This document shows positions 36,022-45,047 of a stretch of 64,000 nt of DNA, piece by piece. Position 1 is the stretch's first letter. Each line of letters opens with the position of its first letter. The stretch is taken from positions 1 through 64,000 of the forward strand of contig BQJJ01000011.1 of the NCBI GenBank assembly GCA_021604645.1, written 5' to 3'. This DNA comes from Methyloligella sp. Its GTDB lineage: Bacteria; Pseudomonadota; Alphaproteobacteria; Rhizobiales; HXMU1428-3. The notes under the pieces are model-generated. The model searched no databases. It was not told where the DNA came from and worked only from the letters and a program-made list of their open reading frames with translations. Both the position numbers and the translations under genes were made by a program.

Positions 36022-36594
36022 TTAATAAGCATCTTCAGCTGGCCGTACAGCTTGAACTTCAGGCAAGAAGTGACGCATCAAATTCTCAATACCATGCTGC
36101 AAGGTCACAGTCGAGCTAGGACAACCAGCACAAGCACCGCGCATTGTCAGGTAAACAATCCCATCTCGAAACCCTTTAAAGACAATATCACCACCATCTT
36201 GAGCCACTGCTGGGCGAACACGAGTTTCTAAAAGTTCTTTAATTGTGTTGACCGTTTCTTGATCCGCAGGGTCAAAAAATTCTTCTTCAGCTTGTGAATT
36301 GTCAGTGTCACCCTCAGAAATAACAGGGTCACCAGACATATAGTGCTCCATAATGGCGCCCAAAACAGCCGGTTTCAAACTTTGCCATTCCATAGAGCCC
36401 TTAGTCACTGAAATAAAATCAGTCCCAAGAAATACTGCCTCTACACCATCAATAGCAAACAGCCGAAGTGCCAAAGGAGAGTTTTTAGCAACATCAGATG
36501 AGAGAAATTCCATATTCCCTTGATCAATCACAGGTTTACCTGGAATGAATTTTAATGTTTGCGGGTTTGGTGTTGCTTCCGTTTGAATAAACAT
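36022..36594 (-). CDS. NfuA-like Fe-S scaffold protein
   Basis: The 190-residue protein has an N-terminal Nfu_N domain (FIQTEATPNPQTLKFIPGK and the SPLALRLFAIDGVEAVFLG block) and a C-terminal NifU domain with the cluster-binding GACAGCPSSTVTL motif. Two monomers hold a 4Fe-4S cluster for delivery to apoproteins. Start set to ATG 36594; a GTG lies 6 bp upstream. Typical of Rhizobiales, followed by tsaB. Confidence 0.94.
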   Translation of the reverse strand: MFIQTEATPNPQTLKFIPGKPVIDQGNMEFLSSDVAKNSPLALRLFAIDGVEAVFLGTDFISVTKGSMEWQSLKPAVLGAIMEHYMSGDPVISEGDTDNSQAEEEFFDPADQETVNTIKELLETRVRPAVAQDGGDIVFKGFRDGIVYLTMRGACAGCPSSTVTLQHGIENLMRHFLPEVQAVRPAEDAY

Positions 36595-36783
36595 AACCAC
36601 TCTCTCTGTCGTAAGGCCTTTAAGCTAATTTCAAAACTTTAAAGGGCAAAATAATGATATTTGCTAGAGTATAGCATAATTACAATTAAGAATCTTTCTA
36701 AACTAGCTCGTTATAGCTCAAAACCCATCAATTGACCAGTGAATAAAACTCAAGATCAATAATTTAAATTGATCAAGTCTATT

Positions 36784-37293
36784 TTAAGCTAATGAAGTGA
36801 TATCATCCCAAGTTAAGTGCCCAGGAATAATCGAGATAGGAATAGGAAACGTACCTGCTTTGTTACCTGTAAACAGGTTTGTAATCAGCGGACCAGGCCC
36901 AGATTGCTCTACAGAAGCTCCAAGTACTATGATAGCAATGTCTTCGTCAATTTCAATTAACTTAGAAATTTCCTCTGCCTTTTTACCTTCACGAACAATT
37001 TCTTCAACCTCAAGGTCTTCAAAACCAGCACCCTTTAACTTGCGGCGAAACAGCCGAAAAACAGCTTTAGCCTTTTGCAAAGCCTCCTCGCGCTGTATTT
37101 CTTTCACACCAAGCCAGTGTTGGTAATCTCCAGGTTCAATCACATAAAGCATAGAGATCATGCCCCCCGTACGTCTCACACGGTTGGCGGCAAAGGCAAG
37201 GGCAGCTTCAACTTCCGGGGCGTCTTCTTCGACAACCACGAGAAATTTCCGAACGTGCCCAGATTCAAAAACATTTCTGCAAGCATCTGACAT
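36784..37293 (-). CDS. Universal stress protein (UspA family)
   Basis: The 169-residue cytoplasmic protein has the alpha/beta Usp fold: KFLVVVEEDAPEVEAALAFAANRV, then VREGKKAEEISKLIEID and IIVLGASVEQSGPGPLITNLF. The ATP-binding GxxGxxxS pattern is altered (GASVEQSGPGP), so nucleotide binding is doubtful. A GC-poor spacer follows. It is the first gene before nfu on this strand, separated by 189 bp. Confidence 0.85.
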   Translation of the reverse strand: MSDACRNVFESGHVRKFLVVVEEDAPEVEAALAFAANRVRRTGGMISMLYVIEPGDYQHWLGVKEIQREEALQKAKAVFRLFRRKLKGAGFEDLEVEEIVREGKKAEEISKLIEIDEDIAIIVLGASVEQSGPGPLITNLFTGNKAGTFPIPISIIPGHLTWDDITSLA

Positions 37294-37390
37294 GGAGCCT
37301 ATCGTGCCAAATCATTTACAAATCACCAAGACTTTTTTTTTATTTCCAACCTAAATTGATACAATTTGGAAATTTACCGGTCGAACCATA

Positions 37391-37431
37391 AAAAAACCCA
37401 CTCCAATCCACAAAACGCGAATTGGAGTGGG
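37391..37431 (-). terminator. Terminator downstream of NAD-GDH
   Basis: On the minus strand CCCACTCCAAT is followed by its complement ATTGGAGTGGG (37397-37431) and seven T residues. The stem is a clean 11 bp. It lies about 200 bp beyond the gdh stop. Confidence 0.75.
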
Positions 37432-37536
37432 CCAGTCTTCCCTCGAAAAAGTCTTCCCTCGTAAATTTTCTTCCCTCGAATAAAGTTTTAAAAGCTGCTT
37501 TCTTTTTAGACTTATTTAAAAACGCTTATTTCTAGT

Positions 37537-37581
37537 GCGTGTCGCACAAAAGTGGGTTCCGGTTTTTTGAAAAAGACACGC
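37537..37581. repeat. REP-like palindrome
   Basis: Seven-base inverted ends GCGTGTC/GACACGC enclose AGTGGGTTCCGG. It resembles short interspersed palindromes of Rhizobiales; this is the only copy seen. Confidence 0.45.
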
Positions 37582-37632
37582 CAAAACAAAAAGATAGAGC
37601 ATGCCTTCAAATTCAATACAAAGTGACGTACT

Positions 37633-40600
37633 CTAGTGCGAAAGCTCATCAATCTGGCCAACAGCAACAATGAGTTTCGACAACCCAATCTCACCACCAT
37701 TAATAATTTCATCAATGGCACCTTTCACACGTGTAACAGCTAAACCTTTATGGTCCATCCAGGCGTCAAACCCATTAGTTTCATGTCCAATCGCAACCAT
37801 AAGACTACGGCGTGCCCCTTGAATACGGCTCACCACGGCATTCAGCGCCCAGCGGTCATATACATCTGAAACAGGTACATGATCAGTCGCGCGAATAAGC
37901 GCTCCAAGTCTCAATTGATCATCAATGATATTATGAATTTGCGTGAGCCCAGATACATCAAGGTCAGAATTACGCGCCGCTTTCACAACATCCAAACCCT
38001 CATTTTTCCTCATTAAGTTGACAATTGAAAGCGCAACCTTCTCAGGTAAACCACCATCAACAAGCTCTTTCATATCAGATGATATTTGAGCCTTTTGCTC
38101 ATCTGTCTGACTAAGCTGAACTTTCTTCATATAAGAATTCAGACCGCTCTGATAAACCTTGATCTCTTTCGACAAGCCCTTAGAGAAATCGCCATTTGTA
38201 ATGAACCAAGCCGTTTTCCTACGTGAGATAAATTGCAAACGAGAATAAATCTTAAGCTGCAATGCCCCATCAAGTTTATTATCAAGAGCATCAAGAGATG
38301 AGTAAATATCATCCAAACCAAGCACAGCAGTGGCGACAGTAAAGGCTGCAGCAAGTTCACCCCGGCTATGGCCCGTTTCTTCCTCTAAACGAACCGCCAT
38401 AGTTGACCCGCCACGATTGATGATATTATTCGTCAATTGAGTGGCAACAATCTCGCGGCGCAAAGGGTGGTTTTTTATTTCAGAAGCAAAATCCTTTTGC
38501 ATACCATCTGGAAAATATTCTTTTAAAGACGCTGCAAAAAAAGGATCATCAACAACATCACTCTCAATCAAATCATTAAAGAGATCAATTTTCGCAAATC
38601 CTAAGAGAGTTGAAAGTTCTGGCCGCGTCAAAGCATCCCCTGCTTCTTTACGTTCGGCAAGAACAGCATCTTCAGGCAAGTTCTCGATCTCTCGGTTCAT
38701 CAAACCTTTCTCTTCCAGAACCCGCATCAAACGTTGTTGAAAACCTATCTCGGTAATACCGCGTCGCTCAGCCAGACTTAAGGTCAATGTTTGTTGGTAG
38801 TTATTCACCAAACACCGTTTCGCAACCTGTTCAGTCATGGACGATAAAATCTTGTTACGCTTATCAGTAGAAATACGGTTCGACGAAACGGCCGCCCCCA
38901 GCGCAATCTTAATATTCACTTCAAGGTCAGAAGAGTTCACACCTGCTGAATTATCAATCGCATCCGTATTGACCCGGCCACCTAAAGCAGCAAACTCCAT
39001 ACGTCCCTCTTGCGTAATTCCAAGATTAGCCCCTTCACCAATCACTTTCACATTCAACTCCTGAGCTGAGACACGAAGCACATCATTGCCCCGATCACCA
39101 ACTGCACTGTCAGATTGTGAAGAACCACGAACATAAGTCCCAATACCACCAAACCAAAGCAGATCAGCATTTGATTTCAAAATCGTTTTCATCAATTTGG
39201 TAGGTGTCATCTCATTATCAGAAACACCGAGCATTTCTTTAATTTCAGAACTAAGCTTAATCGATTTAGCAGAGCGAGAAAAAATGCCGCCGCCCTTCGA
39301 GATTAATTTCTTATTATAGTCCTGCCAACTAGACCGCCCCGCATCAAACAAACGCTTGCGCTCTTTCCAGGAGCTCTTGGGGTCAGGATTTGGATCAATG
39401 AAAATATCGCGGTGATCAAAAGCTGCAAGGAGCTTCGTCGCTTTTGATAATAACATACCATTACCAAAAACATCACCAGACATGTCGCCAACACCAATCG
39501 CCGTGAACGGTTGACGCTGAATATTGATATTCATTTCTCTGAAATGGCGCTTAACGGCTTCCCAACCACCACGAGCAGTAATGCCCATAACTTTGTGGTC
39601 ATAACCTTGAGAACCGCCAGAAGCAAAAGCATCGCCTAGCCAAAATCCACGAGAACAAGAAATCTCATTCGCAATATCAGAAAACGTCGCCGTTCCCTTA
39701 TCAGCTGCCACAACCAAATAGGGGTCGTCATCATCATGTCGAACTGTATTCTCTGGAGCAACAATCTTCTTACCAACCATATTATCAGTAATAGAAAGCA
39801 TACCATTGATAAACCGCTTATAGGCAGCAATACCATGAGCCATAAACTCTTCCCGGCTCGGGTTAGACGGCATGTCTTTTGGAACAAAACCACCTTTAGA
39901 CCCTGTCGGCACAATCACAGTATTTTTCACCAACTGCGCTTTCACCAAGCCAAGCACTTCTGTGCGGAAATCCTGATGTCTGTCTGACCAACGAAGGCCA
40001 CCACGAGCAATTTTACCAAACCGCAAATGCACGCCCTCAACCTTTGGAGAATAAACAAAAATCTCACGATAAGGTTTTGGCTCGGGCACACCATCAATTG
40101 TTTGACTATCAAATTTAAAGACAAGCTCTTCTGGTGCCAAACCATTTTCATCACGCTGAAAATAGTTGGTACGAAGCGCCACCATAATTAAATTTCTGAA
40201 ATGGCGTAAAATCTGGTCTTCATCAAGACTTGGAATATCACTTAAAACCTGATCTATTTTTTTATTTATTCTTTTTATTTTAGCTGAAGCACCCTTTTGC
40301 TTAGACGGGTCAAACCTGAGGTTAAATAACTCCACCATATCTTTTGTCACGGATTTATAATGAACCAGAGTTTGAACCAAATAATCCTGATCATAAGGCA
40401 CATTAATCTGCCGCAAGTAACTACCAAGACCGCGCAATAATGCAGCTTCGCGCCAATGGATACCAAGCAATGAAATCATTTGATTATAACCGTCGTTCGC
40501 CGCATCACCGCGCCAAACAGACATAAACCCTTTCACAAGTTTTTCTTCAAGCTTAGAAAGGTCAATAGCTTCACCATTGCGCACTTTGAGTTTCATCATA

Positions 40601-42471
40601 TGCTGACAAACAGTAGGTTGCCCCTCGCCTTTATCAGGTGTGATCACATAACTACGTTCATCAATTACCGAAAAACCAAGGTTCTCAAAAATAGGAACAC
40701 GTTTTGAAAGCGGAATTGAAGCAGATAAATTATATAATGTGACTTCAACACAATCTTTTTCAGTACCTTCAGACCGATAAAACGAAACAGCCGTTGGACG
40801 GTTCTCATCCATCTCTTCAATGATGTGAATATCACTCATCAACCGATCTGTTTTGTAAACTTCCTGGTATCCAACCGGAAAAGCCTGCCCATATTGTTCA
40901 AGAAGCAATTCAGTTTCAGATACATCATGCACCTTTGAAATTTCATCTTGCATCCGGTCTTCCCAGCGCCGTGAAATTTCTTGAATATCTTTTTCTAAAG
41001 ACTTTGAAACACGCTTTGGTGTTTTGCCCTCATCTCGCCCAATAATATAGTGAATGCGTACATAAGGCCCTTCAGCAAAATAAGGATAATAAGCACTCAC
41101 TCTGCCTTTAAAACTCTTGGCCAGATAATCACCAACATATTTGCGAATATCGGTAGAAAATTGATCCTTTGGTAAAAACACCATCAATGAAACAAACCGA
41201 TCAAACTCATCAACACGCTTTAAAACTTTTACGCGTGGCGAATGGTCAAGAGTTTCGATCTCGGTAGCATAAATACTGAGCATTTCTTTAGAAATTTGAA
41301 ACAACTCATCACGAGGGAATGTTTCAACAATATTCGTCAAAGCCTTGCCACTATGGCTGTCACGCGGTGAACCTGAATGATCCAAAACATGATCTAATTT
41401 TTGGCGTAGCAATGGTATTGAAGCCACCTTGCTCGCATAAGCGGTTGAGGTAAACAAACCAACAATGCGAAGCTCACCGCTAATATTGCCTTTTTCATCA
41501 AAAAGTTTAACGCCGATATAATCCATATAAGTACGGCGATGAACGTCAGATTTGATATTTGCTTTCGTTATAATAATCGGAGAGGGTGAGAAAAAGAATT
41601 TGCGCACTTCGGGCGTCATCGTGCAAAGCGTTTTACCTTTCCGTAAAACTTCAACCTTGTCATCACGCAAAAGACCAAGGCCGGAATCTTCTACTGCAGT
41701 GAGTTGACTGGTTTTCCCCTTACCTTTTAGTTTATATTCCCGCATTCCAAGAAACGTAAAATTATTATCATTCGCCCAGCGTAAAAACTGAATAGATTCT
41801 GATAGTTGGGATACCGGAACTTTTGTCTGGTTTGTAGAAAGACCTGTCGCAACTGTCGTTAACTTCGTGCGCATCAAAAGCCAGTCATTCACAACCAGTT
41901 GAACCCGCTTAACTAAGGTTTTCAAAGCTGTTTCCAGCTCTTCCATAGCTTTCTCACTTAAAGGATCAATATGTAAAGATACGAAGCTTTCAGAGTAAAT
42001 CTGACCTGTTTTTTTATTCAAGCCATCGAGTTTGGTATTATCTAAAACTTCTTTTAAATTCCCTTTTGCATCGCGCCGTACCGACAAATTCGGATGAAGT
42101 ACAAGATGAATTTTCATGTTTCTCGATTGTAATTCACCAAGAACAGAATCAAGTAAAAAAGGAATGTCATCATTCGCAATATCGATGACAGTAAAGTCAC
42201 CATATTCAAATTGGTAATGGTCAGAGACCTCAGGAGAATAAACTTTAAGTTTGCATTCACCAGGTTTGCGCTTTTGCATAAGCTCAAATGACTGAGCCAC
42301 GAGCGTCGAGAACATCTCACCGTGAAATTGATTAAAATCTGTCCATTTTATTGAACTCAGGAGTTTTTTTGTAAATTCATCCAAGGAAGGTATCATCCTT
42401 TGCGAAACAGAAATATACGAAGTGATAGATTGTATCGAAGAATAATGATCTTGTTTTGTTTGTAATGACAT
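37633..42471 (-). CDS. NAD-specific glutamate dehydrogenase, large type
   Basis: This is the 1,600-residue-class NAD-GDH (1,612 residues from ATG 42471), which deaminates glutamate to 2-oxoglutarate for catabolism. An N-terminal ACT-containing region is followed by the catalytic core: RGGLRWSDRHQDFRTEVLGL and KNTVIVPTGSKGGFV (substrate Lys), then VAADKGTATFSDIAN, and GVGDMSGDVFGNGML for NAD binding. I start where the protein becomes MSLQTKQ; the frame is open to 42642, but that segment is Trp/Cys-rich and unlike the family. The terminator and REP-like palindrome lie downstream. Confidence 0.96.
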   Translation of the reverse strand: MSLQTKQDHYSSIQSITSYISVSQRMIPSLDEFTKKLLSSIKWTDFNQFHGEMFSTLVAQSFELMQKRKPGECKLKVYSPEVSDHYQFEYGDFTVIDIANDDIPFLLDSVLGELQSRNMKIHLVLHPNLSVRRDAKGNLKEVLDNTKLDGLNKKTGQIYSESFVSLHIDPLSEKAMEELETALKTLVKRVQLVVNDWLLMRTKLTTVATGLSTNQTKVPVSQLSESIQFLRWANDNNFTFLGMREYKLKGKGKTSQLTAVEDSGLGLLRDDKVEVLRKGKTLCTMTPEVRKFFFSPSPIIITKANIKSDVHRRTYMDYIGVKLFDEKGNISGELRIVGLFTSTAYASKVASIPLLRQKLDHVLDHSGSPRDSHSGKALTNIVETFPRDELFQISKEMLSIYATEIETLDHSPRVKVLKRVDEFDRFVSLMVFLPKDQFSTDIRKYVGDYLAKSFKGRVSAYYPYFAEGPYVRIHYIIGRDEGKTPKRVSKSLEKDIQEISRRWEDRMQDEISKVHDVSETELLLEQYGQAFPVGYQEVYKTDRLMSDIHIIEEMDENRPTAVSFYRSEGTEKDCVEVTLYNLSASIPLSKRVPIFENLGFSVIDERSYVITPDKGEGQPTVCQHMMKLKVRNGEAIDLSKLEEKLVKGFMSVWRGDAANDGYNQMISLLGIHWREAALLRGLGSYLRQINVPYDQDYLVQTLVHYKSVTKDMVELFNLRFDPSKQKGASAKIKRINKKIDQVLSDIPSLDEDQILRHFRNLIMVALRTNYFQRDENGLAPEELVFKFDSQTIDGVPEPKPYREIFVYSPKVEGVHLRFGKIARGGLRWSDRHQDFRTEVLGLVKAQLVKNTVIVPTGSKGGFVPKDMPSNPSREEFMAHGIAAYKRFINGMLSITDNMVGKKIVAPENTVRHDDDDPYLVVAADKGTATFSDIANEISCSRGFWLGDAFASGGSQGYDHKVMGITARGGWEAVKRHFREMNINIQRQPFTAIGVGDMSGDVFGNGMLLSKATKLLAAFDHRDIFIDPNPDPKSSWKERKRLFDAGRSSWQDYNKKLISKGGGIFSRSAKSIKLSSEIKEMLGVSDNEMTPTKLMKTILKSNADLLWFGGIGTYVRGSSQSDSAVGDRGNDVLRVSAQELNVKVIGEGANLGITQEGRMEFAALGGRVNTDAIDNSAGVNSSDLEVNIKIALGAAVSSNRISTDKRNKILSSMTEQVAKRCLVNNYQQTLTLSLAERRGITEIGFQQRLMRVLEEKGLMNREIENLPEDAVLAERKEAGDALTRPELSTLLGFAKIDLFNDLIESDVVDDPFFAASLKEYFPDGMQKDFASEIKNHPLRREIVATQLTNNIINRGGSTMAVRLEEETGHSRGELAAAFTVATAVLGLDDIYSSLDALDNKLDGALQLKIYSRLQFISRRKTAWFITNGDFSKGLSKEIKVYQSGLNSYMKKVQLSQTDEQKAQISSDMKELVDGGLPEKVALSIVNLMRKNEGLDVVKAARNSDLDVSGLTQIHNIIDDQLRLGALIRATDHVPVSDVYDRWALNAVVSRIQGARRSLMVAIGHETNGFDAWMDHKGLAVTRVKGAIDEIINGGEIGLSKLIVAVGQIDELSH

Positions 42472-42740
42472 AGCCCAGTGCTCACTTAAAAAAAGTTCCA
42501 ACACACCCGGCAAAAAATCATTATGTAAGCGATATACGCGAAAACAAACACCCACCCCAATTTTTAAAGGGCATGTAATTTCCCATGAAATATAAGCGCT
42601 CGCAAAAAGACCCCAGAGTGCAAGCGACTCAATTCCATTCAACCATAGCTAGAAAAAGATGAACAAATTCTTAGTGTTATCAAAAAGAAATAAGGTTTTG
42701 ATTCAGAAAAGAGCAAAATTTAGATGAAATAACTTGAGAT

Positions 42741-43382
42741 TTACTCAATCACGATTAGATGATTAACAAGTTCATCAAGCGGCTCACTTCCAGGCGGAAA
42801 ATGTTCTGAGAGCCACTCACCAGATCGATTAATCGCGGTGACAAAGCCTTTTTTAGGTTTTTTATTCTTAATATCCAGAGCCAATTGCCGCACCAATGCA
42901 TCCCATTCAGAAGCAGGGATTTTTTCATAAATTCCCATATCTCCAATCACTTCAGCATGATGTTCAGCGATTGATACAAAAATCATTATGCCAGTTCGCC
43001 CTGAGGTTGTATGCATCTCTTGTGCGGCAAATTGCTCTAATGCATGGGCATGGGCCCACTTTTTCTTCAATGTCGTTGGAACGATCCAATATCTGAACGG
43101 CCGAAAAGACAACAGAAGGGCCAGTGCCACAAAACAGATCAATTGTATGAAATAGATCTTCTCAGCAGACCAAATTAAAAATTGCCCCTCAGTGTAGCGA
43201 GGAAGGTAAATCAAAATCAGAGGAATAAGCAAAGCTACGAAGGCAGCCAGAAACAAAGGCAGCAATCGATAACTGCCAGATTGTGCGGCAAGCACAGCAA
43301 CAATCTCGCCACTCGTGCGTTTCTCCTGATCAATGATGGCTTCACTAATTTCTTTTGCATCATCTTTGTTCAACAAATACAT
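42741..43382 (-). CDS. TPM-domain membrane protein
   Basis: The 213-residue protein has two hydrophobic spans (about residues 40-60 and 72-92) and a TPM (YgcG-type) domain with GRTGIMIFVSIAEHHAEVIGDMGIYEKIP. It is probably an inner-membrane protein with the domain in the periplasm or cytoplasm. LemA, TPM and TPM genes often form one cluster, as here. Function in the family is mostly unknown; some members bind divalent metals or act in photosystem repair in plants. Confidence 0.85.
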   Translation of the reverse strand: MYLLNKDDAKEISEAIIDQEKRTSGEIVAVLAAQSGSYRLLPLFLAAFVALLIPLILIYLPRYTEGQFLIWSAEKIYFIQLICFVALALLLSFRPFRYWIVPTTLKKKWAHAHALEQFAAQEMHTTSGRTGIMIFVSIAEHHAEVIGDMGIYEKIPASEWDALVRQLALDIKNKKPKKGFVTAINRSGEWLSEHFPPGSEPLDELVNHLIVIE

Positions 43383-43427
43383 CGATTTCTCCCAGAATCA
43401 TAAACAATCAGACGAGTAGCCCGCAAA

Positions 43428-44237
43428 CTACCAACTACCCGAAGCGCCACCACCACCAAAACTACCGCCGCCACCAGAAAAACCGCCACTGCGAGGACGA
43501 CGAAACCCTCCCGTACCATTCCATCCATCTGAAGCACCACCATAATCAGCAGGAACAATCACAACCCCGCCAGGCATACGCCCGCCAACTTGTCGGTCGC
43601 GCGCAAGTGAGCTAATGAGATAAATGAAAGGAACAAGCCAAAACGCAAAAAAGATAAATGGTAGTAGGGGATCAATCTTAGCAACTGGTTTTCGAGCTCG
43701 AAGCGCAACCTCTTCACCATTGCCAAGCAAACTCGCCTTAATATCCTCAACACCGGCAAAAATTCCTGCAACAAGGTTTCCCTTCTTAAAGTGAGGTAAA
43801 ATGCGTCGTTGAATAATTAAACCCGCTAAGCTATCCGGTAAATTTCCCTCAAGGCCGCGTCCAACTTCAATGCGCACTTGCCTCTCAGTCGGCGCAATGA
43901 TCAACAAAACACCATTGTCTTTACCAGCCTGGCCAATCCCCCAATGACGCCCTAACTGATAGCCATAATCTTCAATAGGATATCCACCCAAACTCTTTAA
44001 CGTGACAACCACAATCTGATCTGTTGACTGCCCCTCAACTTCAGAGAGTTGTTTAGTAAGCCGTGCTTCATCTTCAGCGGAAATAATCTGTGCCTGGTCA
44101 ACAACCCGGCCCGTTAACTTTGGAAAGTCAGGAGAAGCCGCAAAACCAATTTCAAACAACACAAACCAAATACATAGCGCTAACCCCAAAACGGATAGAA
44201 CTGATCTATGAGTATTATGCTTGCAAATAATATTCAA
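43428..44237 (-). CDS. TPM-domain protein with Gly-rich C-terminus (YgcG type)
   Basis: The 269-residue protein begins with a signal/anchor segment (LGLALCIWFVLFEIGFA), then a TPM domain (LTGRVVDQAQIISAEDEARLTKQLSEVE, IEDYGYQLGRHWGIG, VGRGLEGNLPDSLAG), one membrane span near residue 205, and a glycine/serine tail with a repeated SGGGGSFGGGG pattern. It probably faces the periplasm. It is 45 bp upstream of the second TPM gene. LemA lies upstream, separated by B repeats and a terminator. Confidence 0.88.
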   Translation of the reverse strand: MNIICKHNTHRSVLSVLGLALCIWFVLFEIGFAASPDFPKLTGRVVDQAQIISAEDEARLTKQLSEVEGQSTDQIVVVTLKSLGGYPIEDYGYQLGRHWGIGQAGKDNGVLLIIAPTERQVRIEVGRGLEGNLPDSLAGLIIQRRILPHFKKGNLVAGIFAGVEDIKASLLGNGEEVALRARKPVAKIDPLLPFIFFAFWLVPFIYLISSLARDRQVGGRMPGGVVIVPADYGGASDGWNGTGGFRRPRSGGFSGGGGSFGGGGASGSW

Positions 44238-44258
44238 AAATTTAAGCCTCTAAAAAGC

Positions 44259-44400
44259 GTGGTTGCTTCTTGCGGATGCTTTGTGGGCATCTGAAGCACA
44301 GAAAAAGCAACCTAAAGCGCAACTAAAAAAGCGCGGTTGCAGCGACGGTTGCTTGTGGGCAACCTGAAGGAGCACAAAAAAAGACAACCTAAAGCACAAA
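44259..44400 (+). repeat. B hairpin cluster with two nested pairs between lemA and a TPM gene
   Basis: First nest: GGTTGC (44261-44266) and GCAACC (44307-44312) enclose GGATGC (44274-44279)/GCATCT (44287-44292). Second nest: GGTTGC (44335-44340) and CAACC (44385-44389) enclose GGTTGC (44347-44352)/GCAACC (44359-44364). Tails read ctgaagcacagaaaaa and cctgaaggagcacaaaa. The flanking genes run on the opposite strand. Confidence 0.8.
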
Positions 44401-44401
44401 G

Positions 44402-44435
44402 AAAAAGGCTCCAGATTAATTGGAGCCTTTGTTGA
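44402..44435 (-). terminator. Terminator downstream of lemA
   Basis: On the minus strand GGCTCCA pairs with TGGAGCC around seven bases, followed by TTTTTC. It ends the lemA message; transcription into the TPM genes would need read-through or another promoter. Confidence 0.75.
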
Positions 44436-44438
44436 AAA

Positions 44439-45047
44439 TTATTTAAAATTAACTTCAGGAACTTTGGTCTTTTCAGGTGCGACTGAAAATGTTTCCATCA
44501 ATTCAGAATCCGGATAAACAAGTGACTTCCACCATCTACCAGGTATGGTTTTTAACTCTGTATTATATTGTTTTACAGCCTCAATATAATCTCGCCGTGC
44601 AATAGCAATTCTATTTTCCGTACCCTCAAGTTGAGTTTGCAATGTTAAAAAGTTCTGACTTGATTTCAAATCAGGATAACTCTCAGAAACAGCAATCAAA
44701 CGCCCAAGCGCACTGGAAAGCTGACTTTGAATCTTTTGAAATTGCTGAAAAACTTCCGGGTTAGTCGTAATGTCTTTGGGCAATTGTAAACTCGTGGCTT
44801 TCGCCCGTGCTTCAACAACCTCTTTAAAGACTTTTTCCTCTTGAGCCGCAAAACCTTTAACCGTTTCAATCAAATTAGGGATTAATTCAGCCCGCCGTTG
44901 ATATTGGTTTAAAACATTACTCCAGGCAGCCTTTGCTTGTTCTTCTTTTGTTGGAATATTATTGATCCCACACCCGGAAAGACCAGCTACCCCTAAAAAC
45001 AAGATCATAAAATACAAAATCCTGATCAAACTGATCATTTTAGACAT
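44439..45047 (-). CDS. LemA-family lipoprotein
   Basis: The 202-residue protein has a lipoprotein signal (VAGLSGCGIN, lipobox Cys at about residue 26) and the LemA helical core: AWSNVLNQYQRRAELIPNLIETVKGFAAQEEKVFKEVVEARAKA, then SALGRLIAVSESYPDLKSSQNF. It is anchored in the membrane. The start has a GGGAG site. LemA and TPM proteins often co-occur, suggesting a shared envelope role. Confidence 0.9.
   Translation of the reverse strand: MSKMISLIRILYFMILFLGVAGLSGCGINNIPTKEEQAKAAWSNVLNQYQRRAELIPNLIETVKGFAAQEEKVFKEVVEARAKATSLQLPKDITTNPEVFQQFQKIQSQLSSALGRLIAVSESYPDLKSSQNFLTLQTQLEGTENRIAIARRDYIEAVKQYNTELKTIPGRWWKSLVYPDSELMETFSVAPEKTKVPEVNFK

Larger units (their letters stand above)
37294..37632. 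other. Spacer with terminator, three direct repeats and a REP-like palindrome
   Basis: The 339-bp spacer has no gene. Three CTTCCCTCG repeats occur at 37437-37445, 37453-37461 and 37470-37478. A GCGTGTC (37537-37543)/GACACGC (37575-37581) palindrome encloses a GTGGGTTCCGGTTTT stretch, close to interspersed palindromes I recall from rhizobial genomes. The GDH terminator is listed separately. Confidence 0.6.

Noticed and set aside
42472..42642. 57-residue N-terminal extension of NAD-GDH
   Set aside because: Unusual Cys/Trp content and no match to the family start; MSLQTKQ fits better.
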